From assembly GCA_034211175.1 (NCBI GenBank), contig JAXHUH010000201.1, positions 1 through 21,463 on the forward strand: a stretch of 21,463 nucleotides of DNA. The letters are read 5' to 3'. Positions within the stretch are counted from its first letter, which is position 1, and each line of letters opens with the position of its first letter. The notes beneath the pieces are model-generated. The model saw only the letters and a list, made by a program, of their open reading frames with translations. It was not told where the DNA came from and made no database searches. Shown in pieces: positions 1-7,127 of the stretch. The position numbers and the translations under genes are program-made. Source of the stretch: JAXHUH01 sp034211175. Lineage in GTDB: Bacteria > Actinomycetota > Acidimicrobiia > Acidimicrobiales > CAIXPF01.

Positions 1-112
1 GATTAAAATTAGTTTCTTTTCCTAATAAAACTTCGATATGGCTTATTTCTCAATATTACAATTTCACGAAATATTCAATAAATATTACTTAGCTTATACT
101 TTCAAAATTTAG
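1..112. other. AT-rich segment, probable foreign or chimeric contig end
   Basis: By hand count about 23 of the first 110 bases are G or C (about 21%), against roughly 70% or more in the remainder, and the change occurs within a few bases near position 112. The longest open stretch is about 29 codons on the plus strand (frame 3, ending in a TAG near base 92), with no start and no recognisable product. It could be the tail of a gene from a low-GC organism joined by misassembly, or a very recent insertion. I favour an assembly artefact because it lies exactly at the window edge and shows no repeat or integration signature. Confidence 0.6.
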
Positions 113-148
113 ACTTCGGCCACCGCCGGCCTGACCGGCACGGACGAC

Positions 149-171
149 GGCGCCGCCCGGCGAGCGGCGCC
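149..171 (-). terminator. hairpin downstream of the decarboxylase gene
   Basis: A perfect 7-bp stem (GGCGCCG at 149-155 with CGGCGCC at 165-171) and a 9-base loop lie about 30 bases past the decarboxylase stop codon. There is no U tract, as is common for actinobacterial terminators. In such GC-rich sequence a 7-bp stem could be chance. Confidence 0.35.
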
Positions 172-200
172 CGCGCCGGCCGGACGCACCGGCATCGGCG

Positions 201-1655
201 TCAACCGGTCGAGGTGAGCCCCCGGGCCGCCCGACGCACCGCGGGGATGATGCGGTCGATGTCGTCGTCGGTCGTCCCCGGGTGCATGAAGCAGGCCCGC
301 ACGACCTCCCGCCCGTCGAGGCGGGCACCGGTCAGGAACACGTCGCCCTCGAGCTGGACGGCCCGGGGCAGGGCCACGTTCACCTGGTCGTCGTGGTCGA
401 CCGCCCGGGCACCGGAGCGCCAACGGAAGACGACGACGCACAGGTCGGGCTCCGCCACCAGCTCCAGGTCGGCGGCGTCGCTGACCAGCTCGGCGAGACG
501 GGCGGCGTGGTCGTTGTCGCGTCGGACCCGGGCCGCGAGCCCGTTGCGGCCGGCGCCGGCGAGGGTGGCCCACAGGCGCAGCGCCCGGAACGGCCGGGTC
601 TGGTCGAACACGTACTCCGACAGCCACGGGTCGTCGCCGGCGGAGGTGCGCAGGTAGGACGGCACGAGGCTGAACGTCGAGCGCAGCTCGTCGAGGTCGC
701 GCACCAGGACCGCGGCGCAGTCGACCGGCACGCCCAGCCACTTGTGGGGGTCGAGCACGAGCGAGTCGGCCCGCTCCATCCCCGCGTAGCGAGGGGCGAC
801 CCGCTCGTCGAGGACCCCGACACCGCCGAGTGAGCCGTCGACGTGGAACCACAGCCCGTGTTCCGCGCACACGTCGGCGATGGCGGCGAGCGGGTCGATC
901 GCACCGGTCGACACGACACCGGCCGACGCGACGACACCGAACGGGCGTCGACCGGCGCGTCGATCGTCGGCGACCGCGGCGCGCAGCGCCGCGGGGTCCA
1001 CGCGGCCGGCGGGATCGGTGGCCACGACCCGCATCCCGTCATCACCGAGGCCGAGGAGCCGGACCGCCTTGCGGTGCGACGAGTGGCCCTCGCCGCTCAC
1101 GTACAGGACGAGCCGGGCGGCCCCGTCGTGGGCGACGCCATCGGTGCGGTCGTCCCAACCGTCGGCGCGCGCGGCCCGATGCCGCGCGGCGGCGAGCGCG
1201 GTCAGCGCCCCGGCCGAGCCGCCGCTGACCAGCACGCCGTCGCCGGGGTGGCCGACGAGCGTGGCGAGCCAGCGCACCACCCCCCGCTCGAGGTGGATGG
1301 CGGCGTGATCGCCGCCGGCGCAGCTCGGGTTCATGGCCGTGGCGATCATGTCGACGAGGACACCCTCGAGCGACGGCGGCGGATTGGCCCACCCGAAGAA
1401 CCGGGGGTGCCCGTTGCCGAACGGGTACGGCAGCACGTCACGACGGATGCGCTCGAGCAGCTCGGCCGGCCCCATGCCGTCGGCCGGCAGCGGGGTCGCC
1501 TCCAGGGTGTCGCGCACCGCCGGCGGGACCGGCTGCCACGGCGGGCCGTCGGCCAGGTGCTCGAGGTGGTCCACGACGAGGTCGACGACCTCGTGGCCGT
1601 GGCGGCGCAGCGCGGCCGTGGTCATCGGCCGACGCCCGGGCGGGATCTCGCTCAT
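201..1655 (-). CDS. PLP-dependent group II amino-acid decarboxylase
   Basis: Encodes 484 aa of the aromatic-L-amino-acid/tyrosine/glutamate decarboxylase family (fold-type I, cytoplasmic), which forms an amine from an amino acid with CO2 release. Visible hallmarks: the N-terminal PYPFGNGHPRFFGWANPPP segment, the cofactor-stacking histidine in SGEGHSSHRKA (about H191), HVDGS with the PLP-pyridine aspartate (about D273), and DPHKWL with the Schiff-base lysine (about K305). Length matches the family (450-500 aa). The ATG at 1655 is chosen because it overlaps the stop of the upstream regulator as ATGA, implying translational coupling; the frame remains open further upstream but overlaps the regulator. 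The substrate cannot be read from the sequence. Co-transcription with a cupin-type regulator suggests control by an amino acid or amine, which is inference. Confidence 0.9.
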   Translation of the reverse strand: MSEIPPGRRPMTTAALRRHGHEVVDLVVDHLEHLADGPPWQPVPPAVRDTLEATPLPADGMGPAELLERIRRDVLPYPFGNGHPRFFGWANPPPSLEGVLVDMIATAMNPSCAGGDHAAIHLERGVVRWLATLVGHPGDGVLVSGGSAGALTALAAARHRAARADGWDDRTDGVAHDGAARLVLYVSGEGHSSHRKAVRLLGLGDDGMRVVATDPAGRVDPAALRAAVADDRRAGRRPFGVVASAGVVSTGAIDPLAAIADVCAEHGLWFHVDGSLGGVGVLDERVAPRYAGMERADSLVLDPHKWLGVPVDCAAVLVRDLDELRSTFSLVPSYLRTSAGDDPWLSEYVFDQTRPFRALRLWATLAGAGRNGLAARVRRDNDHAARLAELVSDAADLELVAEPDLCVVVFRWRSGARAVDHDDQVNVALPRAVQLEGDVFLTGARLDGREVVRACFMHPGTTDDDIDRIIPAVRRAARGLTSTG

Positions 1656-2323
1656 CGGTGCACCGTCGCGGCCCCGTCGACGTCGCACAGGTCCAGCGCC
1701 AGGTAGTAGGTGCACGCGACGTTGCCGGTGTTGCGGTAGCCGTGGTCGCAGTCGCCGTCGTGGAAGACGCTGTCGCCCGGGCCGAGCTCGTGGTCGATGC
1801 CGTCCACGGTCAGCACGAGCGTGCCCGACTCGACGGCGAGGTACTCCCGGCTGCCGGGCCCGTGGGAGCGCCAGGTGCCGGCGTCGACCCCGGGCCCGAT
1901 CGTCGTGCGCATCAGCTCGAACTCGACGCCGGGCAGCACCGGCGACAGGATGCGCCGCTCCCACCCCGCCGGGTCGACGGCGACCTGCTGGTCGGCCGCC
2001 CGGCGGATCACGACCCGGGTGGCGTCCTCCGGTTGGACCAGGCGGGCGAGGCTCGTGCCGAGCGCGTTGGCGACGCGGTCGAGGACGACGATCGTCGGCA
2101 CCTTCCGACCGCGCTCGATCTCCGAGACCATCGACCGGCTGACCCCGGACCGCCCGGCGAGCTCGTCGAGCGACAGGCCGCGTCGGGAGCGGACGGCCCG
2201 GACGCGGGCCCCGATCTGGGCGAGCTCGACCCCGTTGGACAGCGTCAGGCCGCCGGTGGCGCCGTCCGGCGCGGGGCCGGGCGGCGCAGCGTCGGGAGGG
2301 TCGACGTCGTCGGGAGCGCCCAT
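1652..2323 (-). CDS. XRE-family transcriptional regulator with C-terminal cupin domain
   Basis: Encodes 223 aa. Residues about 37-96 form a lambda-repressor-like helix-turn-helix (IGARVRAVRSRRGLSLDEL, then SGVSRSMVSEIERGRKVPT). Residues about 150-212 form a small cupin barrel (SREYLAVESGTLVLTVDG, then LGPGDSVFHDGDCDHGYRN). This HTH_3 plus cupin_2 layout is typical of PuuR-like and other ligand-responsive regulators of amine, amino-acid or sulfur metabolism. The ATG at 2323 is directly preceded by GGAGGG, with unusually short spacing; a start 99 bases further upstream is possible but would lie inside uppP. The stop overlaps the decarboxylase start, so the pair is a probable regulator-target unit. 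It starts 20 bases after the uppP stop. Confidence 0.87.
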   Translation of the reverse strand: MGAPDDVDPPDAAPPGPAPDGATGGLTLSNGVELAQIGARVRAVRSRRGLSLDELAGRSGVSRSMVSEIERGRKVPTIVVLDRVANALGTSLARLVQPEDATRVVIRRAADQQVAVDPAGWERRILSPVLPGVEFELMRTTIGPGVDAGTWRSHGPGSREYLAVESGTLVLTVDGIDHELGPGDSVFHDGDCDHGYRNTGNVACTYYLALDLCDVDGAATVHR

Positions 2324-2342
2324 CCCTCCACTATTGCAGAGG

Positions 2343-3341
2343 CTATTCCACCGTGGAAGAGGTGGGGACCGTGATGACCGGGCTCTCGTCCTCCGCCGGC
2401 TCGACGTCGGAGGAGACGACACCGGCGAGGAGCAGTGCCCCGACGACGGCGGCGATCCCGAGCCGGTACCAGCCGAAGACGGCCATGCCGTTGCGGTTCA
2501 GGTAGTCGACCATCCACCGGACCGCCACGATCGCCGACACCCACGCGGCGAGCAGCCCGACGACCGGCGAGACGATGCCGAACGTGTCGACGATGTTGGT
2601 GCCCTCGCCGATGCCCTCGTAGATCGTGGCCGCACCGAGCGTCATGAGGCCGAGGATGAAGCTCAGCTCCACCGCGTCCCTGGCCTTCACCCCGAGGGCG
2701 CCGGCGGCCAGGATCGTCACCAGGCTGCGACTCGTGCCCGGCCACAGCGCCAACACCTGGGCGAAGCCGATGATCAGGCCGTCGCGGATCGTCAGCTCCT
2801 CGATGCGGCGAGCGCCACCCCACACCCGGGGGGCGATCACGAGGATGGCGACACCGCCGACCGCCCACGCGGCGACGACCGGTGCGATGCCGAAGAGGTT
2901 GTCCTTGATGGCGTCCTCGAACACGAAGGCGATGGCCGCCGCCGGCGTGAACGCCGCGATGAGGACCTGGGCGAGCCGGAACCCCTGGGGGTCCCGACCG
3001 ACCACGCCGAGGATCACCGAGCCGACCCGCTCGCGGTAGAGGCCGAGCACGGCGAGGATGGCGCCGGCCTGGATGCAGATGGCGTACGCGTCGGCCGCCG
3101 CCTTGTCGGCCTCGGTGTTGCCGATGCCCAACAGGCGCTGCACGACGGTGAGGTGGCCGGTGGAGCTGACGGGCAGGTACTCGGTGATGCCCTCGACCAC
3201 GCCGAGCAGGAGTGCGTCGGGAAGCGTGAGCGCATCGGTCGACGCGACCGCCCACATGGCGCAGATCACGGTGGCGGCGACCCCGATGATGACGAGCATC
3301 ACCACCTTCATCTGGGTGTCGTCGCTCTCCGGTGCCTTCAT
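2343..3341 (-). CDS. uppP: undecaprenyl-diphosphatase (UppP/BacA family)
   Basis: Encodes 332 aa of an integral membrane phosphatase that converts undecaprenyl diphosphate to the monophosphate during recycling of the cell-wall lipid carrier; overexpression in other bacteria gives bacitracin resistance. Both signature motifs are present: GVVEGITEYLPVSSTGHL (about residues 47-64, catalytic E50 and E54) and LWPGTSRS (about 199-206, with the essential arginine at about 205). Multiple hydrophobic segments fill the rest. The protein is somewhat longer than the usual 265-290 aa: there is an extra N-terminal membrane segment (about residues 12-34) before the motif helix and a polar acidic C-terminal tail. 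The ATG at 3341 overlaps the stop of the mgtE-like gene (ATGA); an internal ATG at 3311 would give 322 aa. Confidence 0.92.
   Translation of the reverse strand: MKAPESDDTQMKVVMLVIIGVAATVICAMWAVASTDALTLPDALLLGVVEGITEYLPVSSTGHLTVVQRLLGIGNTEADKAAADAYAICIQAGAILAVLGLYRERVGSVILGVVGRDPQGFRLAQVLIAAFTPAAAIAFVFEDAIKDNLFGIAPVVAAWAVGGVAILVIAPRVWGGARRIEELTIRDGLIIGFAQVLALWPGTSRSLVTILAAGALGVKARDAVELSFILGLMTLGAATIYEGIGEGTNIVDTFGIVSPVVGLLAAWVSAIVAVRWMVDYLNRNGMAVFGWYRLGIAAVVGALLLAGVVSSDVEPAEDESPVITVPTSSTVE
2346..2358. promoter_or_regulatory. 13-bp palindrome upstream of the XRE regulator, candidate operator
   Basis: TTCCACCGTGGAA is a 6-1-6 perfect inverted repeat. It sits 23 bases upstream of the regulator's start and covers the last sense codons of uppP (the stop is at 2343-2345). 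Its position fits an autoregulatory site for the XRE/cupin protein that would separate regulator-decarboxylase expression from the upstream genes. Function is inferred from position only. Confidence 0.35.
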
Positions 3342-4600
3342 GCGATCCCCAGTGCCGAGATCGTGACCATCAGCGCGACGACGCCGGCGAAGTCCACCGA
3401 CGAGGTCACGAGAGGGATGCCGTAGGTGTCTGGATCCACGCCGAACCTCACCGCCGCAAGCGCTCCGTAATATGCCGCCGCCATCACAAAGGTCACCGCC
3501 GCCGCTCCCCCGATCACCGATGCGAACACCAGGTGACCGAGACCGGGGCTGGCCTGGCCGAGCACCCGGGCGACGATGTGGGCACCGGCGGCGTTGACCA
3601 CGTACACGGGAACCGACAGCACCAACAGCACGACGATGTCCCGTCGGGCGATGGAAGCCGGCACCAGGCCGGCATCGAGCGTACCGAGGTGGAACGCCGT
3701 TGCCAGCCTCGCGGACAACACACCACCCAGTGCACCGGCCGTGCTCACGAAGGCGGGGACCAGCACGAGCAGCGCGGGCAGCGCCGAGAAGGTGGCGAGC
3801 CCACGCTCGAGGACGAGCCCGGCGAGGGTGCTCAGCAGCAGCGCCGCGGTCAGCACCGGCAGCGACTCCCGCATGATGCGGGCGACCCGCGCCACCCGGC
3901 TCCGCACGCCCAGGACGAGCGCCGCGGCGCCGACGACGGCGACCAACCAGCCCGACCCCGTCGTGAGCGCGCCGTGGCCGACGGCGAGTGCGGCCAGCCA
4001 CAGGGCGGGCAGGGTCAGGACGTCACCCAGGGTCGACACGATCGGCGCCACCAGGTTGTCGAGGTCCCAGCCGTACCGGGCGGCACCGCCGGCGAGGGCG
4101 ATCGTGGCCGCGAGCACCACGAACGAGGCCAGGAGCCCGCCGACGATCGACACCAGGGCGAGATCGGCGACGCGGACGTCACCGGAGACCCCGAACGCAA
4201 CGGCGGCGAGGTCGGCGACGACGGCGAGGACGAGCGCGAGGCCGGTGGTCAGCAGCAGGGAGCTGACGACGTTGTCGCCGACGACGGTGCCGGGCCGCAG
4301 GGAGAGGCGGAACGTCCCGGTGTGGATCGAGGTCGACAGCCGACTACCGAGCGCGGCGAAGACGTTGCCTCGCAGGCCGATGGCGGCGGGGACCATGACG
4401 ATGAGCCCCGGGACGTCCTCGAGGGTCCCCGTGATCGATCCGAGCACGGCACCGGCCACGAGGCTGGTGGCGCTGTTGAGCGCGAGGGCGACCACCGTCT
4501 GGCCGGACCCGGCCAGCTCGGTCCACAGCACCGACGCCCGTCGCCCCATCCCCCGCCAGGGCGCGCCGCGGGCCCACGAGGGCAACCGCACGGCGAGCAT
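3338..4600 (-). CDS. MgtE/SLC41-type divalent cation (Mg2+) transporter, tandem membrane domains
   Basis: Encodes 420 aa, almost entirely hydrophobic helices, in two homologous MgtE transmembrane halves. Half 1 carries VMVPAAIGLRGNVFAALGSRLSTSIHTG, of which the core is GLRGNVFAALGSRLST, and WDLDNLVAPIVSTLGD. Half 2 carries VLVPAFVSTAGALGGVLSAR and DPDTYGIPLVTSSVDFAG. The paired xxNxxAxLGSRLxT-like and DPDxxxxPxxTSxxD signatures are those of the MgtE channel core, where acidic residues line the ion path. The cytosolic N domain and CBS pair of classical bacterial MgtE are absent, so the architecture is that of the SLC41-like duplicated form. The ATG at 4600 is used; an ATG at 4613 is out of frame. 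The stop overlaps the uppP start. Ion specificity is inferred from the family. Confidence 0.85.
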   Translation of the reverse strand: MLAVRLPSWARGAPWRGMGRRASVLWTELAGSGQTVVALALNSATSLVAGAVLGSITGTLEDVPGLIVMVPAAIGLRGNVFAALGSRLSTSIHTGTFRLSLRPGTVVGDNVVSSLLLTTGLALVLAVVADLAAVAFGVSGDVRVADLALVSIVGGLLASFVVLAATIALAGGAARYGWDLDNLVAPIVSTLGDVLTLPALWLAALAVGHGALTTGSGWLVAVVGAAALVLGVRSRVARVARIMRESLPVLTAALLLSTLAGLVLERGLATFSALPALLVLVPAFVSTAGALGGVLSARLATAFHLGTLDAGLVPASIARRDIVVLLVLSVPVYVVNAAGAHIVARVLGQASPGLGHLVFASVIGGAAAVTFVMAAAYYGALAAVRFGVDPDTYGIPLVTSSVDFAGVVALMVTISALGIA

Positions 4601-4718
4601 TGGGGGGCTCCATGACGAACGGGCGCTCCACGGGTCGGAGGGGGTGGGGTCGGAGGAGGTGGCGGTCGCCGGAGGCGACGAGATACCTACCGCCGGTCGG
4701 CTTCGAACACCGAGACGG

Positions 4719-4724
4719 ATCGTA
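4719..4724 (-). promoter_or_regulatory. -10-like element TACGAT upstream of the mgtE-like gene
   Basis: TACGAT fits the actinobacterial TANNNT -10 consensus and would give a leader of about 110 bases before the ATG at 4600. No convincing -35 hexamer is visible. The leader includes a hairpin (GTCGCC at 4665-4670 with GGCGAC at 4674-4679). I could not match the leader to the conserved M-box core, so a Mg2+ riboswitch is not claimed. Confidence 0.3.
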
Positions 4725-4766
4725 CCGGCCGCCGGCCCGCTCTCCGGCGCAGCGCGCGGTGCCCCC

Positions 4767-4786
4767 CGTCACCCCGATCGGTGACG
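4767..4786 (-). terminator. hairpin after vapC
   Basis: CGTCACC (4767-4773) pairs perfectly with GGTGACG (4780-4786) around a 6-base loop, 12 bases beyond the vapC stop. It lies between the toxin gene and the mgtE operon and would separate the two same-strand units. No U run follows. Confidence 0.45.
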
Positions 4787-4797
4787 CGGCGGCCCGG

Positions 4798-5205
4798 TCA
4801 GGCGTCGAGATCGGCGATGCGGACCTGTGTCGCATGCGCCGCCAACCGCCCGAGATCGCCCGCATCCACCGTTGCGATCACAGCTCCGCCCCGGAGGTCC
4901 CCGTCAGCGACGACGAACGCATCCACGGCGAGCTCCGAACCCGCACCGGCGCCGCCGAGGAGCTGCCCGGCACGGACCCCGACCCGGCTGTCGACCGGAT
5001 GCACCTCCATCCGTTCCCGGCGAAGCCCGGCGAAGACACCGGCGTCGGCCGGACGACCACGAACCACCTCGGCGAGCACCGCAGCGACCGTTGCGACCGG
5101 CAGTTCGCGCTTGCGCATCTCGGCGATCAAGGCCCGCACCCGATCACGGCGATGGGCGGGGCCGTGGGCAACGGCCGAGATCGCCTCGCTGTCCAGCAGG
5201 AGCAT
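4798..5205 (-). CDS. vapC: PIN-domain ribonuclease toxin (VapC-like)
   Basis: Encodes 135 aa, the usual VapC length. The Mg2+-binding acidic residues of a PIN domain can be placed: D5 in LLLDSEAIS, E46 in AEVVRG, D95 in ELAVDAFVVA and D114 in IATVDAGDLGRL. VapC toxins are endoribonucleases that cut tRNA or rRNA and are neutralised by a VapB partner. The ATG (5205-5203) shares one base with the vapB stop (TGATG), so the two are translationally coupled. All four acidic residues are present, so the toxin looks intact. The RNA target cannot be predicted. Confidence 0.85.
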   Translation of the reverse strand: MLLLDSEAISAVAHGPAHRRDRVRALIAEMRKRELPVATVAAVLAEVVRGRPADAGVFAGLRRERMEVHPVDSRVGVRAGQLLGGAGAGSELAVDAFVVADGDLRGGAVIATVDAGDLGRLAAHATQVRIADLDA

Positions 5206-5471
5206 CAGCCTGCCTGCCGCGCGACCTCACCGGCCGCCTCCCAGTCGTCGACGATGCGGGCCGCCCACTCGAGGGTCTCGGGCTCGACCGGGCCGTGCTC
5301 CGCTTCGAGCTCGGCGAGCCACTCGTCGACCGCCCGCAGGTGGCGCAGCCGGTACAGGTAGGAGCCGACCGCACGGTCGACGGTCGAGGAGAGGCTCCGG
5401 GCATCGACGAGGCTCCGCAGCTCCGCGAGCTGGTCGGCGTCGAGCGTCAGCGTCACCTTCTCCTTCGCCAT
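5205..5471 (-). CDS. vapB: VapB-like antitoxin, ribbon-helix-helix type
   Basis: Encodes 88 aa. The N-terminus (KVTLTLDADQLAELRSLV) has the beta strand and helix of a ribbon-helix-helix DNA-binding domain; the charged C-terminal half, rich in Glu, Trp and Ala, would wrap the toxin. It precedes vapC with a one-base overlap, the normal order of type II modules. A -10-like TACGAT ends six bases before the ATG and no Shine-Dalgarno is visible, so the mRNA is probably leaderless. The exact antitoxin subfamily is not certain. Confidence 0.82.
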   Translation of the reverse strand: MAKEKVTLTLDADQLAELRSLVDARSLSSTVDRAVGSYLYRLRHLRAVDEWLAELEAEHGPVEPETLEWAARIVDDWEAAGEVARQAG

Positions 5472-5475
5472 GTTC

Positions 5476-5487
5476 GTATCGTAGTAC
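5476..5487 (-). promoter_or_regulatory. vapBC promoter -10 with overlapping inverted half-sites
   Basis: On the minus strand TACGAT (5478-5483) lies six bases before the vapB ATG, the arrangement of a leaderless actinobacterial promoter. It is embedded in GTA-N6-TAC (5476-5487), a short inverted half-site pair of the kind VapB dimers bind to repress their own promoter. The operator role is inference. Confidence 0.45.
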
Positions 5488-5490
5488 CTT

Positions 5491-5536
5491 CACACCACCA
5501 AGCCGCACACCACCAAGCCGCCGCACCACCGAGCAG
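5491..5536. repeat. 15-bp tandem repeat upstream of vapB
   Basis: CACACCACCAAGCCG occurs twice head to tail (5491-5505 and 5506-5520), followed by a degraded third copy (CCGCACCACCGAGCAG, 5521-5536). It sits directly upstream of the vapBC promoter, between it and the 3' end of hyuB. It could be extra operator sites or simple slippage. Confidence 0.7.
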
Positions 5537-5594
5537 CACGCCACTGGGAAGGGCCGTCCGGTCGACGCGTGGATGCACCGGTCCACCGGATTGC

Positions 5595-7127
5595 TCAGCC
5601 GTCGGCGTAGCCGCCGCCTCCGGGGGTGCGGACCCGCAGGACGTCGCCGGTGTCGAGGCGGAGGGTGACCTTGTCGGCCAGCTTCTCGGCCCTCGACTCG
5701 TGGCCGCCGGGCAGCAGCCAGTTCTCCCCCACTGCGCCCGGCTCGCCGCCCATGCCCCACGGGCGGCTCACCCGGCGCTCGGTGATCAGCGAGACCGTGA
5801 CCGGTTCGAGCATCTGCAGGTCGCGCTCCAGGCCGTCGCCGCCGGCCCAACCGCCGTCGGGGGCGGTGCCACCGGTGCCGGGCACGACCCGCAGGCGACG
5901 GACCCGCATCGGGAACGCCCGCTCCAGCGCCTCGATCGGCGTGTTCTGGGTGTTGGTCATCGCGGTGTGGACCGCGCTCATCCCGATCTTGCCCCGGCGG
6001 CCGCCCTGCCCGCCGGCCATCGTCTCGTAGTAGACCCAGCCGTCGCCGCCGATGAGGACGTTGTTCATCGTCCCCTGCGACGCGGCGCCGACCGCTCCGG
6101 GGATCGCCTTGGCCAGCGCCCCGAGGCACACGTCGGCCACCCGCTGGCTGACCTCGACGTTGCCGGCGCCGACCGCGGCCGGGGGCCGGGCGGCGACGAT
6201 CGTGCCCTCGGGGGTGATCACCCGCACCGGGCGCAACGCACCCCCGTTGGCCGGGATGGTCGGGTCGGTCGCGGCCCGCAGCGCCCATGCCACCGAGCTG
6301 ACGGTGACCGCGCGGACTGCGTTGACGTTGCCCTCCCGCTGGGGTGAGGTGCCGGTGAAGTCGAACGTCGCCTCGTCGCCCGAGATCTCGAGCGTGAGCG
6401 TGATGTCGATCGGGCCGGCCTGGGATGGGCGGGGCCCGGCGGAGTCGAGGACGTCGGTGAACGTCCACCGGCCGTCGGGCAGCGAGCCGAGCGTCGCCCG
6501 CATCCGCCGCTCGCCGTAGTCGACGATCTCGGCGATCGGGGCGTCGGCCAGGTCGGCCAGGCGGCGCACGCCGAGCACGTTGGCGCCGATCTGGGCGTCG
6601 AGGTCACCGCGCCGCTCGACCGGGGTGCGGGAGTTGGCGCAGATCATCTCGACGATGGCGTCGTTCAGCTCGAGGGGCGGGATGCGCAGCCCCTCCTGGT
6701 AGATCTCGGTGGCGTCGGCCGGGATCGACCCGGGCGCCATGCCGCCGACGTCCGCGTGGTGGGCCCGGTTGGCGGCGAAGCCGATCAGTCGCCCGTCGAC
6801 GAAGCACGGGGCGACGATGGTGATGTCGTTGAGGTGGGTGCCGCCGGCGAAGGGGTCGTTGAGGATGACCTGCATGCCGTCGGTCAGCTCGTCGCCGAAG
6901 CGCTCGATGGCGATCTCGACCGACGCCGGCATCGACCCCAGGTGCACCGGGATGTTCTCCGCCTGGACCAGCATCTCGCCGGCCGGCGTGAACAGGGCGC
7001 ACGAGCAGTCGGCCCGCTCCTTGATGTTGGGCGAGAACGACGCCCGCCGCAGCACGGCCGACATCTCGTCGGCAACGCCGGTCAGGCGGGACACGAGCAC
7101 CTGGAGCTCGGCCGGCGACAGGCTCAC
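5595..7127 (-). CDS. hyuB: hydantoinase/oxoprolinase subunit B (HyuB family)
   Basis: Encodes 510 aa of the HyuB family, the partner of HyuA in ATP-dependent N-methylhydantoinase, 5-oxoprolinase and acetone-carboxylase-type enzymes. Family motifs run in order: ERADCSCALFTPAGEMLVQ, IPVHLGSMPASV, NDPFAGGTHLNDITIVAP, HHADVGGMAPGSIP, then MAGGQGGRRGKIGMSAVHT and NTQNTPIEALE near the middle-to-C-terminal part. The GTG start at 7127 overlaps the hyuA stop (GTGA), giving a length typical for the family; the frame stays open far upstream but only inside hyuA. The two subunits should be made together and form a complex. Substrate is not determinable: hydantoins, oxoproline or another lactam are all possible. 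Confidence 0.92.
   Translation of the reverse strand: MSLSPAELQVLVSRLTGVADEMSAVLRRASFSPNIKERADCSCALFTPAGEMLVQAENIPVHLGSMPASVEIAIERFGDELTDGMQVILNDPFAGGTHLNDITIVAPCFVDGRLIGFAANRAHHADVGGMAPGSIPADATEIYQEGLRIPPLELNDAIVEMICANSRTPVERRGDLDAQIGANVLGVRRLADLADAPIAEIVDYGERRMRATLGSLPDGRWTFTDVLDSAGPRPSQAGPIDITLTLEISGDEATFDFTGTSPQREGNVNAVRAVTVSSVAWALRAATDPTIPANGGALRPVRVITPEGTIVAARPPAAVGAGNVEVSQRVADVCLGALAKAIPGAVGAASQGTMNNVLIGGDGWVYYETMAGGQGGRRGKIGMSAVHTAMTNTQNTPIEALERAFPMRVRRLRVVPGTGGTAPDGGWAGGDGLERDLQMLEPVTVSLITERRVSRPWGMGGEPGAVGENWLLPGGHESRAEKLADKVTLRLDTGDVLRVRTPGGGGYADG

Noticed and set aside
3332..4615. Long plus-strand frame opposite the mgtE-like gene
   Set aside because: Highly charged, Gln/His/Arg/Gly-rich low-complexity translation with no domain; the minus-strand frame has clear transporter motifs.
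4601..4720. M-box Mg2+ riboswitch upstream of the mgtE-like gene
   Set aside because: The conserved M-box core could not be found in the leader; only a TAGGT fragment resembles it.
5491..5536. CRISPR-like repeat
   Set aside because: The repeats are directly adjacent without spacers and only 15 bp long.
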